A DNA stretch of 16,542 bases from CAZCBJ01 sp964496705 (lineage in GTDB: Bacteria; Chloroflexota; Anaerolineae; Anaerolineales; Anaerolineaceae). Position 1 is the stretch's first letter. Every line of letters begins with the position of its first letter. The position numbers and the translations under genes are program-made. Shown here one piece after another: positions 7,509-15,046 of this stretch. The notes below the pieces were generated by a model. The model was not told the DNA's origin, made no database searches, and saw only the letters and a list, made by a program, of their open reading frames with translations. The stretch lies in NCBI GenBank assembly GCA_964496705.1, contig CAZCBJ010000074.1:1-16542 (forward strand). Reading direction: 5' to 3'.

Positions 7509-7593
7509 TCTTATACCCGATTTGCTTTTGTCACAACTGGGCGGTGAGGTTAATCATCGCGCCAAAACCAAGAACAGGGGTGCAATATCCATG

Positions 7594-8490
7594 CTAGCTG
7601 TCCGTTTCAAGTTTCGCGCCTGCCAACAATTCGATCATTTCGATCACGGCTGAATTGTCCAGGCCTCCCAGACCTCGCTGGGTCATGGCATTGAATAATT
7701 GGGCGTCCAAGGCGGCTGAGGGGAGCGGGACGCCGTATTCGACGGCGCTTTCCAGGATGATGTTCAAGTCCTTGGCTTGCATGCTGGCCTTGAAGCCCGG
7801 CGAGCGGTTTCCGGCGAACAGGCGCGCGGGCTTGTTATCCAAGGTCCAACATTGCGCCGCGCCGCCCCGGATGGCTTCGACCACCTTGCGCGGGTCAGCG
7901 CCGGCTTTCTGAGCGAAAACGAGCAGTTCGCCCATCGCCACCATTTGGGCCGCAACCATGATTTGATTGGCGGCTTTGGCAATCTGACCGCAGCCCGATT
8001 CGCCAATATGGGTGACGGTTTTACCCATCGCCATGAACACCGGGCACACGATTTCCAACGCTTCAACCGGGCCGCCAACCATGATGGTCAGGGTCGCGTT
8101 ACGCGCGCCGATCTCGCCGCCCGATACCGGCGCGTCCAGGCTGAGGATGCCCTGCTCGGCCAGACGGGCTGCTATACTGCGGGCAGTGGCGGGCTTGATG
8201 GTTGAATTGTCCACGAAGATGAGGCCGGGATGCGCGCCTTCGAGGATGCCCTCTGTGCCCAGGGCGACCTTTTCCACATCCGGCGAATCGGGCAGGTTGG
8301 TAAAGATCACATCCACCTGGGCGGCCACCGCAGCCGGAGAGAAGGCTTCTTCGGCGCCCAGCGCCACCAGCTCATCCACCGCGCCGCGGCTGCGGTTGTG
8401 AACAACCAACGGGAATCCAGCATTAAGGATGTTGCGGGCGATGGATTTGCCCATCAAGCCCAGGCCAATGTAGCCAATGCGCAGGGTCAT
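7594..8490 (-). CDS. NAD(P)-dependent beta-hydroxyacid dehydrogenase (3-hydroxyisobutyrate/tartronate-semialdehyde type)
   Basis: The 298-residue oxidoreductase belongs to the 6-phosphogluconate/3-hydroxyisobutyrate dehydrogenase family. The Rossmann motif GYIGLGLMG is at 6-14, with NRS at 32-34 as the cofactor-specificity loop. The substrate motif DAPVSGG is at 119-125, the catalytic lysine region IGESGCGQIAKAANQ contains K172 and N175, and the C-terminal domain holds GGAAQCW and QAKDL (K240, D241). It would interconvert a semialdehyde and a 3-hydroxy acid. The start at 8490 is chosen because a strong AGGAGA lies just upstream and the ATG overlaps the previous gene's stop as ATGA; the open frame continues back to 8769, but that part lies inside the PLP gene. 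It is the last gene of the four-gene cassette. Tartronate-semialdehyde reductase, HIBADH or a glyoxylate-reductase-like role cannot be separated by eye. Confidence 0.88.
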   Translation of the reverse strand: MTLRIGYIGLGLMGKSIARNILNAGFPLVVHNRSRGAVDELVALGAEEAFSPAAVAAQVDVIFTNLPDSPDVEKVALGTEGILEGAHPGLIFVDNSTIKPATARSIAARLAEQGILSLDAPVSGGEIGARNATLTIMVGGPVEALEIVCPVFMAMGKTVTHIGESGCGQIAKAANQIMVAAQMVAMGELLVFAQKAGADPRKVVEAIRGGAAQCWTLDNKPARLFAGNRSPGFKASMQAKDLNIILESAVEYGVPLPSAALDAQLFNAMTQRGLGGLDNSAVIEMIELLAGAKLETDS

Positions 8491-9758
8491 GCGTTCTCCT
8501 TTTTGGGTGTAAATTTTTTTGCCAGGTTGTAAGCCAGCGGTCCGAACAAGCCTTTGAAGGTGCGCGCGCGCAGCGCCTGGTCCAGGTCGGCGATCAACTG
8601 CCCGGAATCCTCCAGGCCCACGCTGGCGCGCACGATCCCTTCGCCAGTCCACTCGCGCAAACCGAATTTTTGTTGATCCGAGAGGTATGCAGCAGCATCT
8701 ACGTACATGTCGGCTGGGTAGTAGAACAACAGGCTGGCAGGATGACCCAGCGAGGTGGCGTAGGTCCATAAGCGCACCTTTTCGGCCAGGTTGATTGCCG
8801 CGCTGAGACCCTTTTTCAAACGAAAGGCGAGCATGCCGCCGTAGGCGCTCATCTGGTTTCGGGCGAGTTCGTGATGGGGATGGCTTTCCAGACCGGGGTA
8901 ATAGACGCGCTCAACGGCCGGATGACTTTCGAGAAAGCTGGCAATTTGCACGGCATTCTCGCAGTGTTTCTGCATGCGCACCGGCAGGGTTTCCAAACCG
9001 CGCAGGATCAGCCAGGCGTTGAATGGGCTGAGTGCTCCGCCCAGATGAACCAGCATCTCCTTGCGGATGCGCAGCAGCGCATCGCGCGGCCCGAGGATTG
9101 CTCCACCCAGCGCATCAGCGTGACCGTTGATATACTTGGTCAGGCTGTGGATGACAAAATCCGCGCCCAGGGCAAGGGGTTTTTGTAAAATGGGACTGGC
9201 AAAGGTTGAATCCACCGCCACCCTTGCGCCTACCTGACCGGCCAGTCGAGCCACTGCGGCGATATCGGTGATACGGGTGAGCGGGTTGGCGGGGGTTTCC
9301 AGGTAAACCAGGCGGGTGTTGGGCTGCAACGCGCGCTGCACGTTACGCACATCGCTGGTGTCCACCAGACTGACCTGTATGCCGTAGCGCGGTAAGTGAA
9401 TGCCCATGAATTCCTGAGCGCCGGGGTAGCAGACTTCGCTGGCCAGCACGTGGTCACCGCTTTGTAGAAAGGTGAGCAGGAAAGCCGTGATGGCGGCCAT
9501 GCCGGAGGCGAACACCAACCCGGATTCGGCCCCTTCGAGGGCTGCCAGGCGCTGTTCCAGCGCGCGCAGGGTGGGATTGCTCCAGCGAGAATAAAGATGG
9601 GGAGCATCCTCTGATTCCAAATTGACGGCTTCGAACAGCTTGATACCAAAGCCGGGAAGTTTATATGTGGACGCCATCTGAATCGGCACAGACAAGCCGC
9701 CGGTGGCAGGGTCTGGATCATTTCTCCCGTGGATGGATTGGGTATCAAAATCGGGCAT
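8487..9758 (-). CDS. PLP-dependent enzyme of the cystathionine/methionine (trans-sulfuration) family
   Basis: The 423-residue enzyme has the Cys/Met metabolism fold. The PLP lysine is K208 in HSLTKYINGH. Y56 and R58 in YSRWSNPT correspond to the phosphate-binding residues from the partner subunit. SGM is at 85-87, Y111 sits in CYPGAQ, D183 in VDSTFASP and R377 in VRASVGLED. Family members catalyse beta- or gamma-elimination or replacement on sulfur amino acids (cystathionine gamma-synthase, gamma-lyase, methionine gamma-lyase). Several positions are atypical: YPG instead of YGG or YGC, DST instead of the usual DNT, GHADAL instead of GHSDV, and a 25-30-residue basic C-terminal tail. The reaction is therefore left open. 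Its ATG overlaps the MFS stop by one base (TGATG), with GGAGGAG five bases upstream, and its stop overlaps the next start. It is the third gene of the cassette. Confidence 0.88.
   Translation of the reverse strand: MPDFDTQSIHGRNDPDPATGGLSVPIQMASTYKLPGFGIKLFEAVNLESEDAPHLYSRWSNPTLRALEQRLAALEGAESGLVFASGMAAITAFLLTFLQSGDHVLASEVCYPGAQEFMGIHLPRYGIQVSLVDTSDVRNVQRALQPNTRLVYLETPANPLTRITDIAAVARLAGQVGARVAVDSTFASPILQKPLALGADFVIHSLTKYINGHADALGGAILGPRDALLRIRKEMLVHLGGALSPFNAWLILRGLETLPVRMQKHCENAVQIASFLESHPAVERVYYPGLESHPHHELARNQMSAYGGMLAFRLKKGLSAAINLAEKVRLWTYATSLGHPASLLFYYPADMYVDAAAYLSDQQKFGLREWTGEGIVRASVGLEDSGQLIADLDQALRARTFKGLFGPLAYNLAKKFTPKKENA
8495..8500 (-). promoter_or_regulatory. Shine-Dalgarno deciding the dehydrogenase start
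   Basis: On the - strand AAAGGAGAACGC precedes the ATG at 8490, with AGGAG about five bases from the start codon. It lies inside the last codons of the PLP gene and supports the internal ATG over the much longer upstream open frame. Confidence 0.7.
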
Positions 9759-11137
9759 CAGGACTCCTCCAACACTCGCGCCTGAATTTCATCACGCAGC
9801 GCGCGGTGACTCTGGCGCGAGATGGGATAACGCCAAGCCAGAAAAATGGCCGGGATGAGCAGCAGGGCGGGGGCCAACCCCATGGTGATGCGGATGGCTT
9901 CAATCGCGCTGGCAGGTTGGCTGGGGATGGGGACTGCGCTGGTGGGGTTTATGTAGCCGGTCAGAGCCAGGATCTGCCCCAGCCCCCAGATGGCCGCACC
10001 GGTGCCAAGTTTCTGGAAAAACGAGGTGAAGGCGTAAAAAGAGCCTTCGCGCCGCTCGCCCGTGCGCATTTGGTCCAATTCCACCACGTCCGGGATCATC
10101 GCCCACGGCATGACATACGCAGTGGCGATGCCAGACCCGGACAACGCAGCCAACAAATAACACAACAGAATCTGGTCGGGACGGACCAGCGCCAGACCCA
10201 GCAACACCAGCACCCAGGAAGCCGTGCCGAGGATGAACGCGCGGCGTTTGTCCAGCCTTTGCGCCACCCACACCCACAGCGGGATGAACAGGATGGCGCA
10301 GAATTGGGCCACGAGGACAAAATAATTGGCCTGTTCTGGCACCAGCAGATAATAATTGGCGAAGTACACCAGCATGGCGGCGATGATGCTGGCGGTGGTC
10401 CAACTGAACAGGAACATGCCCATCACCAGCCAGAAAGGTGCGTTGCTCAATGTGGCGCGGATGGCTTTCCAGGGTGACAACGTGGAAGCGCGCGTCAGGC
10501 TGGATGGTTCGCGCGCCACTCGCACCACGACCAGGGGCGGGATGGCAGTGACCAACCCGAGTCCGATGCCAATCAACAAGAACAGCGAACGTTTGTCCTC
10601 GATGTACCAGCCCAGCACAGTGGCCAGGATAATGGCAGCCAGCGTCCCGGAAATTTGCACCACCATGCGATACCCATTCAGCCGGCTGCGCTCATCATAA
10701 TCGCGGGTCATTTCCGGGGTCAGCGCGTTGTAACTGACGTGGATCATGGTGAAGGCGGTATCAAAGAATATGAACGCCAAAGCATAATACGCCGTCAGGC
10801 CCAGCGGCCCGAATGGCGGCACAATCCACAGCATGAAGAAGGATAACCCCAAAGGCAGCGCGCCGAAGAGCAGCACCACCCGGCGGCGTCCCCAACGGCT
10901 GCGGATGCGGTCAGAGATCAAGCCGAAGATGGGATCGTTGATCGCATCCCAGATGCGCCCGATGCCCACCGCCCAGCCGGCCAGGTCGGCGCGCAATCCG
11001 GCTACGTCGGTAAGAAAGAACAACTGAAAGAACATGATGATGGTTAGTGGAATGCCGGTGCTCAGGTCGCCTACAGAAAAAGCAAGCATTTTCCGGCGTG
11101 ATAAGCGGGGGGTGTCTGCGGTGATAGATTCTGCCAT
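9758..11137 (-). CDS. MFS transporter of the GPH (MelB-like) cation symporter family
   Basis: The 459-residue, roughly twelve-helix inner-membrane transporter has the GPH/MelB signature near the N-terminus: GRIWDAINDPIFGLISDR at 60-77 followed by RWGRRR at 81-86. The aspartates D64 and D68 correspond to the cation-site region of MelB. The family imports sugars, glycosides or uronides with Na+ or H+, but distant members carry other compounds; no substrate can be read here. The ATG at 11137 is preferred over the longer frame beginning at 11209, because the latter lies inside the methyltransferase gene and MAESITADT starts one base after that gene's TAA. The ribosome binding site is weak (GGAA). 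Its location between the methyltransferase and the PLP enzyme suggests it brings in the cassette's substrate. Confidence 0.88.
   Translation of the reverse strand: MAESITADTPRLSRRKMLAFSVGDLSTGIPLTIIMFFQLFFLTDVAGLRADLAGWAVGIGRIWDAINDPIFGLISDRIRSRWGRRRVVLLFGALPLGLSFFMLWIVPPFGPLGLTAYYALAFIFFDTAFTMIHVSYNALTPEMTRDYDERSRLNGYRMVVQISGTLAAIILATVLGWYIEDKRSLFLLIGIGLGLVTAIPPLVVVRVAREPSSLTRASTLSPWKAIRATLSNAPFWLVMGMFLFSWTTASIIAAMLVYFANYYLLVPEQANYFVLVAQFCAILFIPLWVWVAQRLDKRRAFILGTASWVLVLLGLALVRPDQILLCYLLAALSGSGIATAYVMPWAMIPDVVELDQMRTGERREGSFYAFTSFFQKLGTGAAIWGLGQILALTGYINPTSAVPIPSQPASAIEAIRITMGLAPALLLIPAIFLAWRYPISRQSHRALRDEIQARVLEES
9764..9770 (-). promoter_or_regulatory. Shine-Dalgarno of the PLP enzyme gene
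   Basis: GGAGGAG on the - strand lies five bases before the ATG at 9758, inside the last codons of the MFS gene. Together with the TGATG overlap it points to translational coupling with independent initiation. Confidence 0.7.
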
Positions 11138-11138
11138 G

Positions 11139-12623
11139 TTAGAGTTTGTTCCATTCCTGGGCTTCGGGATTCTCGCCGTTGTAGAAATCATCCAACGAGC
11201 GAGTGGCAATCTTCTGGCGGTATCGGTTCAGATTTTGCTCAATCTCAACGTCCACGGGGTAAGGTTGGTGTTTTGCCAGCAAAGATGCTGCCCGCTGGCG
11301 GGCGGCTTCCAACGCCGGGCGAGAGCCGCCTTCAATCCAGACATCGTAGGGGTCGCGCACCAGCAGGCGGGGGAGAAAGTGTTCGCTGCGGTAGTGGCGG
11401 GCGGTGTGCTCTTCAGCCAGGTAATTGCCGTCCGGTCCAATTTGCCGGATGAGGCTCTCCGCCAGAGTTTCGTCATTGACTTCGATGCCGCGCCGCATGC
11501 GTTTGAGCATAGCGCACAGGTCGTCATCCAGCAGCAGCATGGGGTCGGACTCGAGCATGGTGCTGTCAAGCGTTCCGCCGCAGGTGATGTAATCCACGCC
11601 AGCCAGCACAGCAGCGGTCAGCGTTGCGGTGCGCTCGATGCCCGCCTGCACATCTTCCAGTTTCGAATCAGTCGCTCCACCCACACTGCGGCAGGGCAGT
11701 CCGTAAAAACGCGCCATCTGAGCGGAGGCGGCAGTAATCAGGCCGGTTTCCACAGCCCCCAGAGCCACAGTGCCGTGGCGCAGATTGGCAATGGTCGAGA
11801 CCGTGCCGTACAACACCGGCGCGCCGGGTCGGAAAATCTGCGCCAGGGTGATGTGGGCCAGGATGTTGGCATTTTCCTGCGCGAGCAGCCCAGCCAGCGT
11901 TACCGGTGCGGTTGCGCCGGCGATGCCCTCCGGACTGACCGCCACCGGCTGGCCGTAATCGGCGCAGATGAGCAAACCTTCGGCCTGCATGGCGGCCATC
12001 TGCAGTGGGCTCATGACCGAGCAGATGGCGAAGAAGCGCGGCCTGGCTTGCAGCTCCTCTTTCCCACCTACCGCCAGTGCCATCATGCGCATCATGTCCA
12101 GGGTCGGCAGGTAGCCGTAACAACCCATGCCAAACGGCTTGCGCGAGAGGCGCGCCCAGGCAAAGATGGCTTCTGCATGAATGGTGGTCATGGGTATGTC
12201 GTTGGGCCAGACGTCCATTTGCGAATGGTGAATATGCTCGCAGCAGTCGATGAGGCGGATGTGGCGCTCCAGGTCTTGCAATGTGGTGGGGCGCACCTCT
12301 CGGCTTTCCATATCAATGATGCGCGTGGGGGTGCCCAGCGCGGCGAACTGCGGTTCGCCACCGCCTATGACCGTGCAAAACTCGCCGCTGCGCCCGAATA
12401 ACTGAAACCTGGCAGGCGCGTGGGATAAAGCTTTGCGCACCAGGCTTTCAGAGAGCCGCACACGTTGGGTTTGATCATCCACTTGTGCACCTGCCTGGCG
12501 GTAGATGTCGCGCGCCAGGGCAAAATCCACACGTATCCCGGTGGTCTCCAGGATGGTCATCGAAGCGCGGTGAATCCGCTCGACTTCGGAAGGGCTGAGC
12601 ACTTCAAACAGGTTGCTTTTCAT
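11139..12623 (-). CDS. MttB-superfamily methyltransferase (trimethylamine:corrinoid methyltransferase-like, non-pyrrolysine)
   Basis: The 494-residue protein matches the MttB superfamily (TIM-barrel methyltransferases that move a methyl group from a methylated amine to a corrinoid protein). The family-like N-terminus reads VLSPSEVERIHRASMTILETTGI, then AGAQVDDQTQRVRLSE and an APARFQLFGR segment. The conserved core includes YGTVSTIANLRHG (272-284), YGLPCRSVGGATDSK (307-321) and a GVDYITCGGTLDS stretch (342-354). Length equals that of the family. No in-frame UAG occurs, so this is a non-pyrrolysine member like the glycine-betaine, proline-betaine and carnitine enzymes (MtgB, MtpB, MtcB) rather than true MttB. 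No corrinoid protein (MttC) or reactivase gene lies in the window. It is the first gene of the four-gene cassette, 85 bases after the cyclase gene; the ribosome binding site before the ATG is poor. Confidence 0.87.
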   Translation of the reverse strand: MKSNLFEVLSPSEVERIHRASMTILETTGIRVDFALARDIYRQAGAQVDDQTQRVRLSESLVRKALSHAPARFQLFGRSGEFCTVIGGGEPQFAALGTPTRIIDMESREVRPTTLQDLERHIRLIDCCEHIHHSQMDVWPNDIPMTTIHAEAIFAWARLSRKPFGMGCYGYLPTLDMMRMMALAVGGKEELQARPRFFAICSVMSPLQMAAMQAEGLLICADYGQPVAVSPEGIAGATAPVTLAGLLAQENANILAHITLAQIFRPGAPVLYGTVSTIANLRHGTVALGAVETGLITAASAQMARFYGLPCRSVGGATDSKLEDVQAGIERTATLTAAVLAGVDYITCGGTLDSTMLESDPMLLLDDDLCAMLKRMRRGIEVNDETLAESLIRQIGPDGNYLAEEHTARHYRSEHFLPRLLVRDPYDVWIEGGSRPALEAARQRAASLLAKHQPYPVDVEIEQNLNRYRQKIATRSLDDFYNGENPEAQEWNKL

Positions 12624-12708
12624 GGCTGTTTACGAAAATAGGCTCCCTTAATGGTCTGGCAGGAGGATAGGCTACTCAGATAGCGCCTGTCCACCCGAAA
12701 TTAGCAAA
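12624..12708. other. Intergenic gap between diguanylate cyclase and methyltransferase cassette
   Basis: The 85-base gap contains no convincing -10/-35 pair, no ribosome binding site at the expected distance from the methyltransferase ATG, and only an imperfect inverted repeat (GGCGCTA ... TAGCC on the - strand). Whether the cassette has its own promoter or is read through from the V4R-cyclase genes cannot be settled from the sequence. Confidence 0.4.
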
Positions 12709-14502
12709 TCATGAACGAGTCGGAAGGTCGAAAACGACCACCTGATTGCGACCGCTTTGTTTTGCCTTGTAAAGCGCCTGGTCGGCGCGGTCCAGCAGCG
12801 CCATGAAGGATTTGTCCTCAGGTGTCAATTCGGCGATTCCAATGCTGACGGTCACGCGGATATATCCGGCATGAGTGGTCACAGTTTCGTTGAGAATACC
12901 TTTGCGCAGTCTCTCAGCGGCAATTTCGGCTTGCGCGGCGTTTGTTTCAGGCAGCAGTATGGCGAATTCTTCTCCGCCGTAGCGCCCGATCAGGTCAATA
13001 TTGCGCAGCAGTTTGCTGCAGGTGACGGCGATCACAATCAATACCTGATCTCCCAGGTGGTGGCCGAATGTGTCGTTGACCAATTTGAAATGATCAATAT
13101 CCAGCATCAGCACCGAGAGTGGAGTCCTGTAGCGGCGCGAGCGTGAAATTTCTTCCTCGCCGCGGTCCAACAACTGGCGTCGGTTGGCGATCCCGGTCAG
13201 CGGATCGGTCTGGGCCAGATAATTGAGCTGGTTGAACAGGTTGGCTTTTTCAATGGCGATGGCTGCAAGGTTGGTGAAGGTCAGCAGGCGCAGCGCATGT
13301 TCTTGGGTGTAATAATGGGTTGCCCGGCTCATCAGGTTGATGAACCCGGCGACTTTTCCCTTGATCAGAATGGGCACGCCCAGGTGGCTTTTTACCCAGC
13401 CGGTGGCGCTGGTCACGGGCCAGTTGAAAGCTTCCACGTTTTCCACGACGATGGGTTGTTTTGACTCAGCCATCATTTGCAGGTTGGGAGTCCGGTCAAT
13501 GATGAACACGCCGCCCGGATGCTGGTAACCAGGGATGACGGTGTCATAGCCGGCAGTGCGGGCTATGCGGGCGGTACCATCACTGGCGGCGAGCAAAATC
13601 TCGACCGCGTCATAAGTAACCACCCTTCCCACATCGTGGAGGATCACGTCGAAAACCTCTTCGAGGGTCAGAACGCTGTTCAATGCGGCTGCGGTATCCC
13701 GCAGCGCCTCAGCAAGCAGACGCGCTTCGCTTTCGGCAATCTGGGCTTTCTTCTGCTCATCCACATTGCGAATGACATGGATGATTCCAATCGGCTGCCC
13801 ATCAAAACCGTGGATCACTTCAGCTTTTGAGTCGATATAGAAACTGGTGCCGTCCAGGCGCCGGGCGAGAAACTCAGTGACACCGGTGCGGATGCCATTC
13901 AGGGTCAGCCTCAGACTCTCCCGGGCTTTCTCCTGGTCGGTGGGGTGGATAAAATCGATGATGTGTCTGCCGACCATGTCTTCGAGATCGCTGGCGCGGT
14001 ACATGGCAAACCCGGAAGGAGACACGAACTCGATCATCCCGTTGAGGTTGGTGATGGTGATATCGTCGGGTGAGGCGGAGATGATTGACTGGTATCGCTC
14101 TTCGCTGGCTTCCAGCTCTTCGCGCGCCCAGCGCAAGCGGTTGATCATGGCGTTAAATGCGTCAGCCAGATCGCCCATGAAATCCACCTGCTGGCCCAGA
14201 TCCCCCGCCGCTACCTGGCGAACCTGCCAGGTGAGATGGCGCAGGTTGGCTTGCAGGGCTTTGAGGCTACCGGCCAGTTTGCCTTTGGCTTTCATTTCAG
14301 TTGAAAGGTCGCCGTTCGCCAATCCCTGGGCAAAGGAGCTGATGATCAGCAGTTCTTCGACCAACGCCTTCCAGTCTGCATGGCTAATAGAGCCGTCAGG
14401 CAGATCGACGGTCAACTTTCCGCTGGCAAGGATATCCCCGATGATCTCCAGCCATATCTCTGCTGATGGCTCACGCGCGGAGGGGTTGCTGCGTTTCTTC
14501 AT
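12709..14502 (-). CDS. HAMP-like/PAS/GAF/GGDEF diguanylate cyclase
   Basis: The 597-residue soluble protein makes c-di-GMP from GTP. After a polar N-terminus come two HAMP-like repeats without membrane helices (about 60-90, ANGDLSTEM, and 98-125, AAGDLGQQVD ... FNAMINRL). These are followed by PAS (about 132-252), GAF (about 262-422) and GGDEF (about 428-595). The active site is intact: TDPLTGIANRR, LDIDHFKLVNDTFGHHLGDQVL and GGEEF at 509-513. An RNID (R500-D503) sits exactly five residues before GGEEF, which is the RxxD inhibitory site, so product feedback is expected. The start at 14502 overlaps the V4R gene's TGA as ATGA; the longer frame back to 14553 lies inside that gene and is not favoured. 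Co-translation with the V4R protein suggests a shared sensory role. Confidence 0.92.
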   Translation of the reverse strand: MKKRSNPSAREPSAEIWLEIIGDILASGKLTVDLPDGSISHADWKALVEELLIISSFAQGLANGDLSTEMKAKGKLAGSLKALQANLRHLTWQVRQVAAGDLGQQVDFMGDLADAFNAMINRLRWAREELEASEERYQSIISASPDDITITNLNGMIEFVSPSGFAMYRASDLEDMVGRHIIDFIHPTDQEKARESLRLTLNGIRTGVTEFLARRLDGTSFYIDSKAEVIHGFDGQPIGIIHVIRNVDEQKKAQIAESEARLLAEALRDTAAALNSVLTLEEVFDVILHDVGRVVTYDAVEILLAASDGTARIARTAGYDTVIPGYQHPGGVFIIDRTPNLQMMAESKQPIVVENVEAFNWPVTSATGWVKSHLGVPILIKGKVAGFINLMSRATHYYTQEHALRLLTFTNLAAIAIEKANLFNQLNYLAQTDPLTGIANRRQLLDRGEEEISRSRRYRTPLSVLMLDIDHFKLVNDTFGHHLGDQVLIVIAVTCSKLLRNIDLIGRYGGEEFAILLPETNAAQAEIAAERLRKGILNETVTTHAGYIRVTVSIGIAELTPEDKSFMALLDRADQALYKAKQSGRNQVVVFDLPTRS

Positions 14503-15020
14503 TCGGCAACCTGTGCGCGAAACCGGCAGGTGCGGTCGCCTGTGCACCAGCAATCGACTTCTTTGACATGGAATTTTCGCCCGATGCGGGATTCCAGTAA
14601 GGCCGCGATGAAGCCTTCATCGTATACGCAAATTTCTGAGTCCAATACTGGTAAGCCGGAGCAATCCAGGTCTTCAGCGATGGTGAGGGTGAAATTGCCA
14701 TTCTCCAAGTCAGCCTGCTCGAGTCGCAAAATACCAATGCCAAGGTCTTTGAGGGCATGCTGCAATTTACCCACAAAATCATCGAAACTGGACGCACCGG
14801 TCAGATATTGAGCATAAAAAGCCAGGCCGGCTTTATGTCCGGCAGCGTAAAATATTTCATCGGTTAAGTCTGCTCCAAAGCGTTCTTCAAGGCTATCGCG
14901 CAGCGTGAACTGCATCAGGCGGTAAATTTCAAGCCGGGTGGTTGCCCCCAGGTTGGGCCGGCCTTCTTGTAAATTTCCCAGCAACGACCAGTTGAATTCG
15001 TATTTTCTACCGTCAGGCAT
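14499..15020 (-). CDS. V4R-domain (4-vinyl reductase) small-molecule sensor protein
   Basis: The 173-residue cytoplasmic protein has the V4R fold and resembles the N-terminal sensor part of XylR/DmpR-type regulators and stand-alone V4R proteins. The C-terminal half carries the family pattern: C120, then C131-VYDEGFIAALL, then E154-VDCWCTGDRTCRF with C157, C159 and C165. In DmpR-type sensors the equivalent cysteines bind zinc next to the aromatic-ligand pocket, so a metal site is plausible. There is no DNA-binding or enzyme domain, so its output must pass through a partner; the next gene, overlapping by four bases, is the diguanylate cyclase. A TATAAT about 47 bases upstream and a palindrome near the probable transcription start indicate its own promoter. 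The ribosome binding site is weak (GTGAAA). The ligand is unknown. Confidence 0.85.
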   Translation of the reverse strand: MPDGRKYEFNWSLLGNLQEGRPNLGATTRLEIYRLMQFTLRDSLEERFGADLTDEIFYAAGHKAGLAFYAQYLTGASSFDDFVGKLQHALKDLGIGILRLEQADLENGNFTLTIAEDLDCSGLPVLDSEICVYDEGFIAALLESRIGRKFHVKEVDCWCTGDRTCRFRAQVAE

Positions 15021-15030
15021 GTTGTTTATT

Positions 15031-15042
15031 TCACGGGTCAGA
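15031..15042. repeat. 12-base direct repeat TCACGGGTCAGA, copy 1
   Basis: A perfect copy of the same 12-mer occurs at 15140-15151 in the same orientation. This copy lies in the 5' leader of the V4R gene, 11 bases from its start codon. Confidence 0.6.
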
Positions 15043-15046
15043 ATGG

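Noticed and set aside
8491..8769. Long N-terminal extension of the dehydrogenase
   Set aside because: The extra 93 residues are Arg-rich, lie inside the PLP gene, and a good ribosome binding site with an ATGA overlap marks the internal ATG at 8490 where the Rossmann fold begins.
9665..10477. 270-codon + strand frame opposite the PLP and MFS genes
   Set aside because: It is complementary to two well supported genes, has low-complexity Gln/His/Arg composition and no family motif.
11034..12401. Long 455-codon open frame on the + strand opposite the methyltransferase gene
   Set aside because: It is antisense to a clear MttB-family gene, has no recognisable domain, and its His/Gln/Arg-rich composition is typical of a frame created by the GC-rich opposite strand.
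11139..12623. True pyrrolysine-containing MttB
   Set aside because: The frame contains no internal UAG codon and ends in TAA.
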